Of a DNA stretch of 64,000 nt, positions 53,001 to 61,947 are shown in pieces. The first letter of the stretch is position 1; each line of letters begins with the position of its first letter. The stretch spans positions 42,034,510 to 42,098,509 of the forward strand of contig NC_044302.2 in NCBI RefSeq assembly GCF_004027225.2, written 5' to 3'. The translations under genes were made by a program, and so were the position numbers. This DNA comes from Strigops habroptila. Lineage: Eukaryota; Chordata; Aves; Psittaciformes; Psittacidae. The notes below the pieces were generated by a model that was not told where the DNA came from, did no database searches, and was given only the letters and a program-made list of their open reading frames with translations.

Positions 53001-56000
53001 TAAAAACAGATGCTAAAGAGAATGCGGGTGGCATTTGAAAATAGGTTTGTGTAAGAACTCTATTTTCTGCATTAAAGAAGGTAAATTATTAAAGACACTG
53101 CTGTTTTCTTCCAGAGAAAGAACCAAAACTGACTGCCCTTTCAAAAGACGAATCAAATGAGAATCCCAAGCTGGAAGAGCTTGCCTGCATCCTGGATGAA
53201 GCATACCACTATAACCCACAGACTCGCACTATTCTCTTTGCTAAGACAAGAGCCTTAGTAGCTGTAAGACACTTATTTTTAAAGCTCCTAAAATGGGAAG
53301 TGAGAAAATACAATGCCTTATCTACTATCCTTCCCATTTTGATCTTCCCAAGAAAATATTTATCTTTCTGTATCTTCCTAAGCATTGATGCTCTGAGACA
53401 GGATGAGGGGTTTTTCTTTGTTTGGTTTGGTTTTTTTCTTCCTTTTTCTAAAAACTACAGTACAGGGTTGGTGTCTTTCATCAGTTCTTCTTGCCACATG
53501 TCACAGTTGATCATTAAGCTGTCAGATTTTTACTTTAGGTCTGAAGTCAGTTTTAACAGGATGTGTTAGAAGGGTTTAGGCTTTAATGTAGCAGAGTTAT
53601 TAACCAGCAGCTCTGCTCTATTACCTCCTGCACATCAGGAGGTATTTATAGGTTTCCCAGAGGATTCCTGTAGGCCCAAAGGAGGCCTGTGCCCTAACAT
53701 GTGTTCCTGATCAAGAAAAAGGAAAGATATGGGGAGCAGATATTCTCTGGACCCTCTGATTCACTGGTCTATTTCATGCTTGCCCAGAATCAAGGATCTA
53801 GGCTGGACAATCTTTTTTTCCTGCCTTCCAATACCTTGTTCCCAAAAAAAGTTCATGTGTGAAGCAAGCGTGCCGATAATCATTAGCTTCGGTAGCTCTT
53901 AAACATTTACTGCAAGGTATCCCAACCTTCATTTTATCCTTGGGTATAGACATGCTGGATGAATTGCAAACCAGAAAAAAATTAAAGGCAGACTAAGGTC
54001 CAAACTACCAACACCAAGCATCTGTTGGCCACTTTCCATTATAGATGTAAAAGTCTACTGTAGCTTGGCTGAATCTTGTTCTTAAGTAAGAGCAGTTTGA
54101 AGGTGCTACTTTCACTGTGCAGTGAGAAAGTGCAGTTTGTAAATAGCTCATTGCCTTTGGATTCCAGAGGCGTAGTATCAGTGATCTGTTCGTTTATAAG
54201 AGCAAAAGACATACTTTTTAGCAGTGAAAGGCTGATTGCTCTCTAGCCAGCCTTTAAGTTGCAGGAATGGGAAAAGTGGAAATCAGCTGTGGCATGGTTC
54301 TATCTGGCATCATGGCTGTGACTTTTGCTTTCTTACCTATCAGTAGATGTCCCCCCACCACAAAACATCCACCTTTTCTGCTTGTGGTTCTTGGAAGCAT
54401 TAATTATCTAGATAAGCATGGGCAGGATCTACCTATCTACCACAAACTAGCATTTCATCCGGGCAGGGATCTAACTTCCTGATTTGCTTTCCAGGCTTTG
54501 AAGAAGTGGATAGAAGCAAACCCTCTATTTAGCCACATACAGCCAGGTATATTGATGGGTCATGGAAGAAGAGATCAAAAAACAGGTATGCAGGTTTGCA
54601 ATGAGGATTACCAGTTGCTAGACCTCTGGTGGCTACAGGGCTAAAATTGTTCTACTCTTCCTGTGTTCATCTTCTCTGCTCTTAAACAGAGAAAGGTCAT
54701 GCAAGTTTGCACTATGCTTTTTTATATATCTAGAAAACCTGCTACCAGTCCTAAGGAGATGCTTGCTATTTCTGACCAGAATCTTCGGTTAAAGTAGCAG
54801 TGACCCTTTGCTGCAGGATTCTTCTGCTAGTTCAAAAGAAATTTAGAAACTGTTCACTATCATGGCTTCTTGTGATTACTTCTAGTGGTATTTTTCCTGT
54901 TCCTTTCACAGAGCCCTCTCTTATTTTGTGTTTAGTGGCACAAAGACATTTTAAGGTAGAATGGAAATTACAGCTGGAATAAATTACGTATGGCCTAAGT
55001 TGAGAGTTATCTTGGGCTTAAAATAACTAAGCTGCATGGGTCTCTAATAAAGATCAGCTAGGTGTTTTGTCTGAAATGGTGTTTCCCAGGATGACAATTC
55101 CTGTGGCACATCAGCAGGAATTCCTGCTCAGTGGGTATAGTATGCAGCCAGAAGACTTAAAGTACTTTTCCAGATCAAGAGGATGTGCTTATGTCTAATC
55201 GGTCAAGTAAGAGCAAATGTAGGCGTCTTGCTCAAGGAACTCTTTGGTGTCTTTTTCCTGACACAGTTTCTTGGTATTGTAGGTATGACCCTCCCGATGC
55301 AGAAGGATGTACTGGATGCATTCAAAACCAACAAAGACACCAGATTGCTAATTGCTACTTCTGTTGCTGATGAAGGCATTGATATTTCTGAGTGCAACCT
55401 TGTTGTGCTCTATGAATACTTCGGTAATGTCACCAAAATGATCCAAGTCAGAGGTACGGAATTTCAGAGCTATTACCTTAGAAACCTATTTTGGAAACTT
55501 TGGAAATACTACAGTAATATATGCATGTCTTGCTGCTGTTCCTCTGTTCCCCTGAGTGAAGTCAGATGAATGATGGAACCAGACACGACAAATTTGTTCA
55601 CAGAACTGAGTCTTTCATGTTGTGTTACTTTTCTTTTGCCATGCAAATTACCGGTGCTGCTCAAGGTTATTGAACTGTTGAGGACTGATCCCTGAAGTGG
55701 ATAATTATACATATAAACAGAAGTATTGCTAAAAGAGCTGTAGTCAGAAATAGTGCAAATCATTCTGCCTATTTACAAAGGACTGCTGCAGTGGAGTTTC
55801 ATGTACTGTTTTGGCTTCTGAAGACCTTGCCCTGCCCAGTGGCTTTTTACCAACCCAGCTACTTACAGGTACCCGAAGTCTAAAGAAATCTAAGTTACTT
55901 CGGTCTTGAATCTTGCTGATTTTACAAGATGGCCAGTAGAGGGGAATGAAGAGCCACACTAAATACTGGTTTCTGTTAACATTCCTAAATGATGAAACGT

Positions 56001-59000
56001 CTTTCGAGGGTGTATAATAACTTAATAAAACATCAAATAACTTAATTATTTGATGGCAAGTGATCTCCACTGTACATAGTCCTCTGCTTTCAGGGTTTAT
56101 GTCTTGTGATTTTTCTTATTTTTTGTCTTATAATAAAGTAATTGGCCCAGAACTCACGTTTATGAGTGAAAGGATAGTGTTTATTATTTACAAGCTATTA
56201 AAGATGCAAAGGAAATAGGTTGCATCAGTTTTAAACCACAAAAAATCACGATTTTGGGGGAAGGAGAGCTCAAAAGCAAATGTGAACATTTTTTCTAACT
56301 GTAATACTTCTAAACTGGTAGGAGATCCCTGCAGTTCTTAGCTGCCTGTGTCACAGCAGCAAAAAGCAGTCAGGCAGCATAGTAGGTGGAAGAGATTGTG
56401 CTTGCTGTTGTCTCTTTTCTTGCCAGAACTGTATTTCCAGTTCCTCACTTTTTTTGTGATGGACTATTTTGGGGTGTTTTTTTTTATAGACACCAATTAG
56501 CATGGCAGAAAACTAGTAAGATGACCTTTTCTGCTCTTTTTTTTTTTTTTCCCCACAAGCAGACAGCAAGGTGCTATACAATAACTAAAGTTTCAAGCAT
56601 GCCTGAGCTTAACCAAGGCAGGCCACAGCAGCTGGAGATATCCATGAGGATACCTGGAAGGGGGCACTTTGTCCTGGTTTGTGGTTGAAGAAGAAAGAGC
56701 TGAGAGAATGCTCTTTAGAAGCACCCCTATCTGAATCTAAACATTGGAAACAAAAGCAGCCACACAGAAGGGCCTAAGTGTTGTTTTATGGCATACCCGC
56801 CGCTTTTGCACATTTTGTTAAGAGTAACTAAAGAGGTTAAATGTGTTGCTGTATAGGTCGTGGAAGGGCTAAAGACAGCAAGTGCATCCTCGTGACAAAC
56901 AAAACAGAAATGGTTGAGAAAGAGAAACACAGCCGTTACAAGGAAGAAATGATGAATGAAGCTGTTGAAAAGCTACAGAATTGGGATGAAAGAACATTTG
57001 CAAGAAAGGTTTGTGCTTCTGTGAAATTTTCATACTCAAATCTACAGGCATAATCTGTATCGGCCTTCATGTACTAGGGCTCTAAGACCAAGCAATAACC
57101 TGAGGAAAGTGTATTTGGTCTTAGACCAAGGCTAAGTCAGTAAATAAGACATAGTGTGTACTGCTAGCTTGCAGAATGTCATCTGTACTGTAAATGTAAA
57201 AAACTTAGAAGTTGAGGTATAATTTATATAAGCTTCTCATTTTAGAAATAAAATATAAATTATTCAATCCACTGGAGCAAAAATACTGCTGTGTCTACTT
57301 AGGATAGTGGACAGGGAGATGGGAAGTTGCAGATGGTCGTAGTACGTCTATCCATATTCATAGAACTAGAACATGGTTTGGGTTGGAAGGAACCTTCAAG
57401 ATCATCCAGTTCTAATCCCCTGCCATGGGCAGGGACAGCTCCCACTGGACCAGATTGCTCAAAGCCCCGTTCAACCTGGCCTTGAACACTGCCAGGGATG
57501 GGGCAGCCACAGCTTCTCTGGGCACCCTGTGCCAGGGCCTCACCGCCTCACAGGGAAGAATTTTTTCCTAATGTCTAATCTAAATCTCCCCTCTGTCAGT
57601 TTAAAGCCATTCTCCCTTGTCCTGTCACTACAGGCCCTTGTCAAAAGTCCCTTTCCAGATTTCTTATCAGCCCCTTTAGGCACTGGAAGCTCTTCTAAGG
57701 TCTCCTTGGAGCCTCCTCTTCTCCAGGCTGAACAAACCCAGCTCTCTCAGCCTGTCTCCATAGCAGAGGTGCTCCAACTCTCTTATAATCTTTGTGGCCT
57801 CCTCTGGACCAGCTCCAACAGGTCCACGTCCCTCATGTATTTGGGGGTGCAGAGCTGAATGCATTACTTCGTGTTTGGAAGCACTTTATCTTTGCTGCAG
57901 GCCAGTACAAGTGCTTCTGTGTGTTGTCATGCCAAGTGCTTGTTGATTTCAGAGCAGCGGTTTTTGAGACATTCCAAGAAACCACTGCCAGGGACATTAA
58001 CAGGATGACATTTGGGTTTGTACGTGCTCTTCTGCTGGTGACTTATTTTGTACTGCTTACAGTAGTGTTCATCTTTGCTTCAAGCAGTGTCTGGCAGATC
58101 AACAAGTCTAGTTAACTCAGTATACATTCAGTGCTTTACATTAATCCTGCTGTGTGCTGTGCACTTACCAGATCAGAAAACATCATGAGGGTAGAAATTA
58201 TTGTCAAGCATTTGTGGTGCTGAGGTGCCTCAGGCTAAGCCAATGACGGACTTTCGGTCAGGCAGGTGCAGCAGGCATGTCTCCTCCATGACCAGCCCAT
58301 GGTGGTCGGGCATAATAGGTACAAGGTTAACTTGGCAACACCTCCATCTGGCTTGGAGGTGTTGCCAAGTTTAAGTTGGCCTACACCCTGCATCAAAACC
58401 ACCTCCATAAAGAGCTGGGTCATTGTTACATGAGACTCTCTCCTGAGTGGAGAAAAAAGCCCAAAATGTCAACCAGACCCACTTCTTCTGCCTCCCTGGG
58501 ACCCATGTCAAAGATGTGAAAACTTCCTACCCTGGTACAGTCCTCAGATTATTATGCGTTACTGAATTTTTCATGTAGGCAGCAATGAAGTTGCAACAAG
58601 AAGTCTGAGGGCAAACGAGAGACTTCAGGGCCTTGAGATGATTGGTTAAGGGATCGGGAGCACAGTTAGTGTTCTTCTCTACCCTTCCAGTGGCAGGGAA
58701 TGATGAGGGAATAAACAGGAAGAGCCAGCAGATCAGTACCTGGTCTGAGAGTAGTATCATGGCATGATCTGTGGTTTTTGATCATGCATCCATCTACACA
58801 ACAGCAGCCTGCTGGGAACAGACAGGGTGCAAGTGTCTCAAAGGGAAAAAAGACCTTTGCACAGGAGTGGGCAGGGCTCACTGAAAGAGCTTTAACTAGA
58901 TTTGAAGGAGGAAAGCAATAAAACCAGAGTAACTACAGGTAAGCCAGCGTCTGAGGGACGAGTGCATTAGCGAGGTCTTTCAGTCTGCCATTGCAGTGGT

Positions 59001-61879
59001 AGGGGATGGAGATCCATATGGCAGCAAAGGAACAAGGGCTATGATGGGTTAGAAAACACAGGGGCTCCTGAGAATGATCACCTAGGAATGAGGGTTTCTC
59101 CCCCCAAAAAGGTGGCACGATTACTAGGCCAGTTGAAGTGCATTTACACCAATGCATGCCCCATGACAAAAAACAAGAGGAGCTGGAAGCCACTGTGCAT
59201 GTGGAAAACTATGATATAGTTGCCATAACAGAAACATGCTGGGATGACTCACAAAACTGGAATGCTGCAATTTCTGTGGTCTGTGGAGCCTTCTTTCCAA
59301 ACTGAGCTTTCCAGAGCTGCAGTGCTACTTATGCAGTAGGGAGTTTCAGATGACTTCACAAGTCCTTCACAAGGACTTAATATTGTTATGACCAAAGAGG
59401 CTATAGGGGAGTAGAGGGGAGAAAGGAGCAGACAGCATAAATGCTGTCCATGATGTAATATTTTTCCTTATATTTCCTTGTTCAATTCAATTGTCATTGG
59501 TGTTATTCTAGTCTTAAATACTTAACCTGACAAATGTACCATGATATTTCTTTAGTATGAGTTGCTAGAACAGGACGTTTTGTTTGTTTGTTTTGAAGAA
59601 GTAATAGGTTTCTAGATGTTACATATCCTCAGTCATGTTTAGGCAGATACTGGGGGCTTCTCTTAACTTCATAATGACCTTGATTTTTATTTATTTATTA
59701 AAGATACATGATGTGCAAATGAAGGAAAAGGTATTACGAGATTCCAGGAAGAAAGAAACGCGATATAAGGTAGTGGAAGGGAAAAAAAATCTTCTGTGTG
59801 GAAAATGCAAAGCATATGCCTGCAGTACAGATGACATCAGAATTATAAAGGTATGTCTCTGTATGGAAACCTACATCCTTGAACACTAGGGAAGTCAGCA
59901 TTATTGAACTAACAGCATTGTTTATCAGTGTGGGAAGTAGGCTATTTTGTGCAAACTGGAGCAGAAAAAAAATCTGAGTAAATTGGTAGGCCACAGGACC
60001 AGTCATAAGTACTTCTATAGCATATTATGATGGTAGCTGTCCAAGGAGTGTAAATACATAATATGACAGAAATCACTTCAATTTTCCTGAATCTCCTTCT
60101 GTTAGAAATTTATTAATTTTGTGGAAAACCATGTGATCTTCAGTGACATAACCTATTAGTGGAACTGCTGGATATTTAACTTCCCAATTAGCGTAAGGTT
60201 GGAAATATTCCTGCAGTTGAGACTTCTCCCACCATTTCTGTTGACTGAAAATTAGCAATACAAAGTACTGAGATTAGCTCACTGTGTTATGGGCCAGTTT
60301 TCAATTTTAAAAGGCAAACCATGGTTTTAAAAGAGGAGCCCTTTATTTTTCAATATTACTTTGTTTTTAATTTTTTAGGTAGTTCACATTGCTTCTATGT
60401 ATCTTATGGGGACATTTTTACCATACTTTTTCTGAAGAATTTCTCTGTAGACTTGGCCCAAGAAGCCAATAGTCTACACATGGAAAGTGGTGATCGTGAA
60501 AAGAGACTCTTCTGGGCACTTCAAGCCTTTCTTGCTCTGAAATTTGTTCTTCTGAAGCTGCTTCTATTTGTGCTGCTCTGAAAAGCACAGTCGTGATGTG
60601 ACAAGGGCCTTTGGGCCACAGCTGGGAACTGCAGAGTGCTTGCCTTCAGGCACTTCAATTTTTAATCAAGAAAATCTTCGTTTTGTTTTTTACTAGCTGT
60701 TTTTCTAACGTAGATGGAGTTCACTACTGCTCTGCACAGGGAAGGTCCACAGGCGAGGAGCAAAGGCCAATAGCTCAGCCTTTGAAAACATATGACAAAT
60801 AACATATCTCTGATGCCTCTGTTACTCCATTCTGTGCTGCTGGATGATCACCTATACCTACGCAAATAGATCTGAGAGTTCAAAAAACTCTTCAAAAAGA
60901 GTTTTTGCTTAGTAGCCTGCAAATAACCCCTCACAATATTTTAAATAATCCCTAAAAACTGAGTTCTCTCTTAGTTCAGCCTATATATTTAATGGAAATT
61001 GCTCTTCCAGGAGGAACGAGCATTTTCTGACTTCAGCTCAAATTGTACGTATTTTTTTTCACATTAAGCTGATAATTTTTTTAAGTCTTTGATTATATGT
61101 GTTAAAAGCAACAAGTGTAACTAACTCCCTTACCTTGTTAGGGTTACTTTTTCTACCACTCCAAAGGAATTGCACTTGCCTTCATGGAAAGCTGAGGTCA
61201 TACAGCTAAAATGAGTGGGAAGCAGGAGTCTCTCAAGATACCTGGTGTCTGGATGACTCTCTTAAGTTTTATGCACAAGGCTGTAATACTGCAAGCACGG
61301 GTTTTAAAGAAGCTTAAGTTCAAATATGCATAAGCTGCTGCTGCTGATACATAGCAGTTCTGGTTTTGATAAGCCCAAGCCTGGGCCTTTCTATTACCTG
61401 GTATTTAATGAATGGGGGGGGAGGAAGCGCAATGAGCCAAGGGGGCTGGAAGGTGACTCTCCTGAATGACAGCAACCACCCTACCAGGGAAATGGTATTT
61501 GTTAGGGGACGGGGAATGTCAGGAAAAAATAAGGAATGGTGTTTCTACTACTAATCACTTCTGGCATGTGTTGTTTCAGGAATCTCATCACACTGTCCTA
61601 GGAGATGCATTCAAGGAGCGATATATAACAAAGCCTCACCATAAACCAATCCAGTTTGATTGTTTTGAGAAAAAAAGCAAGATGCATTGCCAAAATACTA
61701 ACTGCCAGCATGACTGGGGAATCATAGTGAAGTACAGGACATTTGATAATCTACCAGTGATCAAAATCAAAAGCTTTGTAGTAGAGAACATTGAAACTGG
61801 GACACAAATGGATTTTCAGAAATGGAAAGATCTTAATTTTTCTCTGAAGAATTTTGATGCTGAAGAAATGTCCAGCTGA
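40979..61879 (+). CDS. RIGI: RIG-I, cytosolic RNA sensor (18 coding exons)
   Basis: RIG-I binds short 5'-triphosphate or diphosphate double-stranded RNA in the cytosol, hydrolyses ATP and exposes its CARDs to nucleate MAVS filaments, which drives type I interferon. Coding exons are 40979-41084, 41186-41317, 42772-42950, 44802-44952, 45141-45266, 46045-46158, 47127-47280, 48177-48435, 48943-49105, 49523-49624, 51715-51872, 52159-52294, 53115-53263, 54495-54585, 55283-55453, 56857-57008, 59704-59850 and 61580-61879. They sum to 2790 bases, 929 residues plus stop, with every junction in phase and every intron GT-AG. Domains by residue: CARD1 about 1-87, CARD2 about 92-189, linker to about 240, HEL1 about 241-455, HEL2i about 456-605, HEL2 about 606-745, pincer to about 800, CTD about 805-929. 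The start chosen begins MTAEEKR, as in known RIG-I. The frame is open further upstream with an ATG at 40691, but that stretch contains the promoter ISREs. No frameshift or premature stop was found. LGP2 is excluded by the CARDs. MDA5 is excluded by the close residue match to RIG-I. Confidence 0.97.
41186..41317 (+). CDS. RIGI: RIGI coding exon 2 (CARD1 second half)
   Basis: Residues 36-79 plus one base. It follows a very short (101 base) GC-rich intron whose acceptor is a T-run ending in CAG. It encodes the CARD1 helices ending in [14 protein letters not shown], which match the family pattern GWFRGFLDAL. A54 sits where human RIG-I has T55, a residue needed for TRIM25 contact in the human protein. 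Confidence 0.95.
41318..44801 (+). other. RIGI introns 2 and 3
   Basis: Intron 2 (41318-42771, 1454 bases) and intron 3 (42951-44801, 1851 bases) flank exon 3. No repeat I recognise and no extra exon. Open frames at 43035-43399 overlap on both strands and are not supported. Confidence 0.7.
42772..42950 (+). CDS. RIGI: RIGI coding exon 3 (CARD1/CARD2 boundary)
   Basis: Residues 80-139, phase 1 in and phase 0 out. Contains [20 protein letters not shown], typical of the RIG-I CARD junction, and ends at CDEILQ before the donor GTACAG. Confidence 0.96.
44802..44952 (+). CDS. RIGI: RIGI coding exon 4 (CARD2)
   Basis: Residues 140-189 plus one base. Contains [16 protein letters not shown], nearly the same as the human CARD2 core. 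K167 is present, and this lysine is reported as ubiquitinated in duck RIG-I. The human T170 and K172 positions correspond to R168 and Q170. Confidence 0.96.
45028..45062 (-). mobile_element. Very short CR1 tail in RIGI intron 4
   Basis: ATAGAATCATAGAATGGTTA then GGGTTGGAACTAA is the terminal 35 or so bases of CR1 in reverse. It lies inside the 188-base intron 4, about 80 bases before the exon 5 acceptor. Confidence 0.7.
45141..45266 (+). CDS. RIGI: RIGI coding exon 5 (CARD-helicase linker)
   Basis: Residues 190-231. Acidic, low-order linker (EMTDAC..., [12 protein letters not shown]) between CARD2 and the helicase, the least conserved part of the family. K193, a second lysine reported in duck RIG-I ubiquitination, is present. 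The exon lies about 80 bases after a truncated CR1 tail. Confidence 0.93.
45541..45566. repeat. Near-palindrome in RIGI intron 5
   Basis: Arms TAACTAATTCAC (45541-45552) and GTGAATTAGTTA (45555-45566) separated by AC. A 12-bp perfect inverted repeat that includes TAATT homeodomain-type cores and CACACGTG. Function unknown. Confidence 0.85.
46045..46158 (+). CDS. RIGI: RIGI coding exon 6 (Q-motif region, start of motif I)
   Basis: Residues 232-269 plus one base. Contains the conserved [20 protein letters not shown] region and ends LICAPT, with the Walker A motif split across the intron, as in other RIG-I genes. Confidence 0.96.
47127..47280 (+). CDS. RIGI: RIGI coding exon 7 (helicase motif I/Ia)
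   Basis: Residues 270-320 plus two bases. Completes Walker A as GSGKT with the nucleotide-binding lysine K273 (human K270), followed by [14 protein letters not shown], which matches motif Ia of the RIG-I-like helicases. Confidence 0.97.
48177..48435 (+). CDS. RIGI: RIGI coding exon 8 (helicase motif II, DECH)
   Basis: Residues 321-407. Contains [13 protein letters not shown] (motif Ib) and IFDECHNT, the DECH box at residues 375-378 (human 372-375), needed for ATP hydrolysis. Ends NQLPQ, phase 0. Confidence 0.97.
48943..49105 (+). CDS. RIGI: RIGI coding exon 9 (motif III, start of HEL2i)
   Basis: Residues 408-461 plus one base. Begins [11 protein letters not shown], carrying motif III (TAS, 412-414), then the [10 protein letters not shown] helix entering the HEL2i insertion. 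Confidence 0.97.
49523..49624 (+). CDS. RIGI: RIGI coding exon 10 (HEL2i)
   Basis: Residues 462-495 plus one base. A short exon in the HEL2i insertion domain ([20 protein letters not shown]). It is in phase with both flanking exons. Confidence 0.94.
50803..50890. repeat. A/C-rich low-complexity region in intron 10
   Basis: AACAACCCACCAAAACAACA and similar blocks over about 88 bases. The complementary strand reads as a spurious hydrophobic W/G/F/V-rich frame, which I reject as a gene. Confidence 0.75.
51298..51592 (+). mobile_element. CR1 LINE 3' fragment in RIGI intron 10
   Basis: CAAACACCGGAACAGGTTGC, CCAGAAAAGTGGAGTTTCCA, GAGTTGGACTAAAGACCTCC and a diverged TTCTGTGACTGTATCATT end match the CR1 3' order on the sense strand. 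It lies 120 bases before exon 11. Confidence 0.8.
51715..51872 (+). CDS. RIGI: RIGI coding exon 11 (HEL2i)
   Basis: Residues 496-548. Contains [17 protein letters not shown], strongly matching the RIG-I HEL2i helix that rests on CARD2 in the auto-inhibited state. Ends EHLR at a GTAAGT donor. Confidence 0.97.
52159..52294 (+). CDS. RIGI: RIGI coding exon 12 (HEL2i)
   Basis: Residues 549-593 plus one base. Begins [18 protein letters not shown], matching the human [18 protein letters not shown] pattern. Contains the [10 protein letters not shown] segment. Confidence 0.96.
53115..53263 (+). CDS. RIGI: RIGI coding exon 13 (HEL2i to HEL2, motif IV)
   Basis: Residues 594-643. Contains [15 protein letters not shown] and then [13 protein letters not shown], which is motif IV of the second RecA-like domain. 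Confidence 0.97.
54495..54585 (+). CDS. RIGI: RIGI coding exon 14 (HEL2)
   Basis: Residues 644-673 plus one base. [10 protein letters not shown], then [11 protein letters not shown], which aligns with the human segment LTGRGKTNQ and its neighbours (motif IVa/b). Confidence 0.95.
55283..55453 (+). CDS. RIGI: RIGI coding exon 15 (HEL2, motifs V-VI)
   Basis: Residues 674-730 plus one base. [15 protein letters not shown], then [20 protein letters not shown] (motif V), and MIQVR entering motif VI, which is completed in the next exon. Confidence 0.97.
56857..57008 (+). CDS. RIGI: RIGI coding exon 16 (motif VI, pincer)
   Basis: Residues 731-781. Completes [15 protein letters not shown], the arginine-rich motif VI that finishes the ATP site, then enters the long pincer helix that couples HEL2 to HEL1. 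The donor (AAG|GTTTGT) is weaker than the rest. Confidence 0.96.
57358..57870 (-). mobile_element. CR1 LINE 3' fragment in RIGI intron 16
   Basis: Reverse complement of about 500 bases of CR1 3' sequence: GGTTTGGGTTGGAAGGAACC, GACCAGATTGCTCAAAGCCC, TCTTCTCCAGGCTGAACAAA, CTCTGGACCAGCTCCAACAG. It is well preserved and antisense to RIGI. Confidence 0.9.
58205..59285 (+). mobile_element. CR1 LINE 5' segment (ORF1 end to ORF2 start)
   Basis: Unlike the other copies this is an internal 5' part. Around 58500-58900 broken frames give [33 protein letters not shown] and [16 protein letters not shown], which resemble the esterase-like end of CR1 ORF1. Around 59117-59280 frames with stops give VYTNACP-like, [11 protein letters not shown] and related fragments. 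In DNA these are CACCAATGCATGCCCCATGA and GGAGCTGGAAGCCACTGTGC, matching the start of the ORF2 endonuclease. It is full of stops and the 3' part is missing. Both ends are approximate. Confidence 0.75.
58329..58371. repeat. 18-bp perfect inverted repeat in intron 16
   Basis: The arms are AACTTGGCAACACCTCCA (58329-58346) and TGGAGGTGTTGCCAAGTT (58354-58371), with a 7-base loop TCTGGCT. It lies within the CR1 5' segment, in the part leading into ORF1, and would fold in the nascent RIGI transcript. Confidence 0.9.
59704..59850 (+). CDS. RIGI: RIGI coding exon 17 (pincer to CTD, first zinc pair)
   Basis: Residues 782-830. Begins [14 protein letters not shown], then [20 protein letters not shown]813 and C816 are the first half of the CTD zinc site (human C810, C813). 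The acceptor is TTATTAAAG with a modest pyrimidine tract. Confidence 0.96.
59851..61579 (+). other. RIGI intron 17
   Basis: 1729 bases between the two CTD exons. A short frame at 60321-60581 ends in a hydrophobic tail but has no family match. No repeat recognised. Confidence 0.7.
61580..61879 (+). CDS. RIGI: RIGI coding exon 18 (CTD, stop codon)
   Basis: Residues 831-929 and TGA. H833 (human H830) and F856 (human F853), which contact the RNA end, are kept. So are K861 and K864 (human K858, K861) that hold the triphosphate. C867 and C872 complete the zinc site, followed by HDWG. Ends FDAEEMSS, matching the family C terminus. Confidence 0.98.
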   Translation, partial: ESHHTVLGDAFKERYITKPHHKPIQFDCFEKKSKMHCQNTNCQHDWGIIVKYRTFDNLPVIKIKSFVVENIETGTQMDFQKWKDLNFSLKNFDAEEMSS

Positions 61880-61941
61880 ACTCAGCATTTTAATACATTT
61901 ATCAACCTACTGCACTAAGTTGAAATAGGGGATGATCTACG

Positions 61942-61947
61942 AATAAA
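61942..61947 (+). terminator. Proximal RIGI polyadenylation signal
   Basis: AATAAA 63 bases after the stop codon, followed by a T-rich stretch (TTTTTGTTCTTTATG) that could serve as the downstream element. This would give a very short 3' UTR. Confidence 0.5.

Larger units (their letters stand above)
51873..56856 (+). other. RIGI introns 11 to 15
   Basis: Introns 11 (51873-52158), 12 (52295-53114), 13 (53264-54494), 14 (54586-55282) and 15 (55454-56856). I see no repeat of known class and no alternative exon in them. Confidence 0.7.
57009..59703 (+). other. RIGI intron 16
   Basis: The longest intron (2695 bases), more than half of it CR1-derived: an antisense 3' fragment (57358) and a sense 5' segment (58205) with a foldback inside. 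The 330 bases between them contain a chance frame with a hydrophobic stretch, which I do not call. Confidence 0.75.

Noticed and set aside
57792..58115. Frame ending in a hydrophobic, membrane-like stretch
   Set aside because: Its first part is antisense CR1, and the hydrophobic part follows by chance. No start context or splice sites.
60321..60581. 86-codon frame in intron 17 as a possible alternative exon
   Set aside because: A T-rich AG precedes part of it, but using it would break the conserved CTD between C816 and C867, and the sequence matches nothing.
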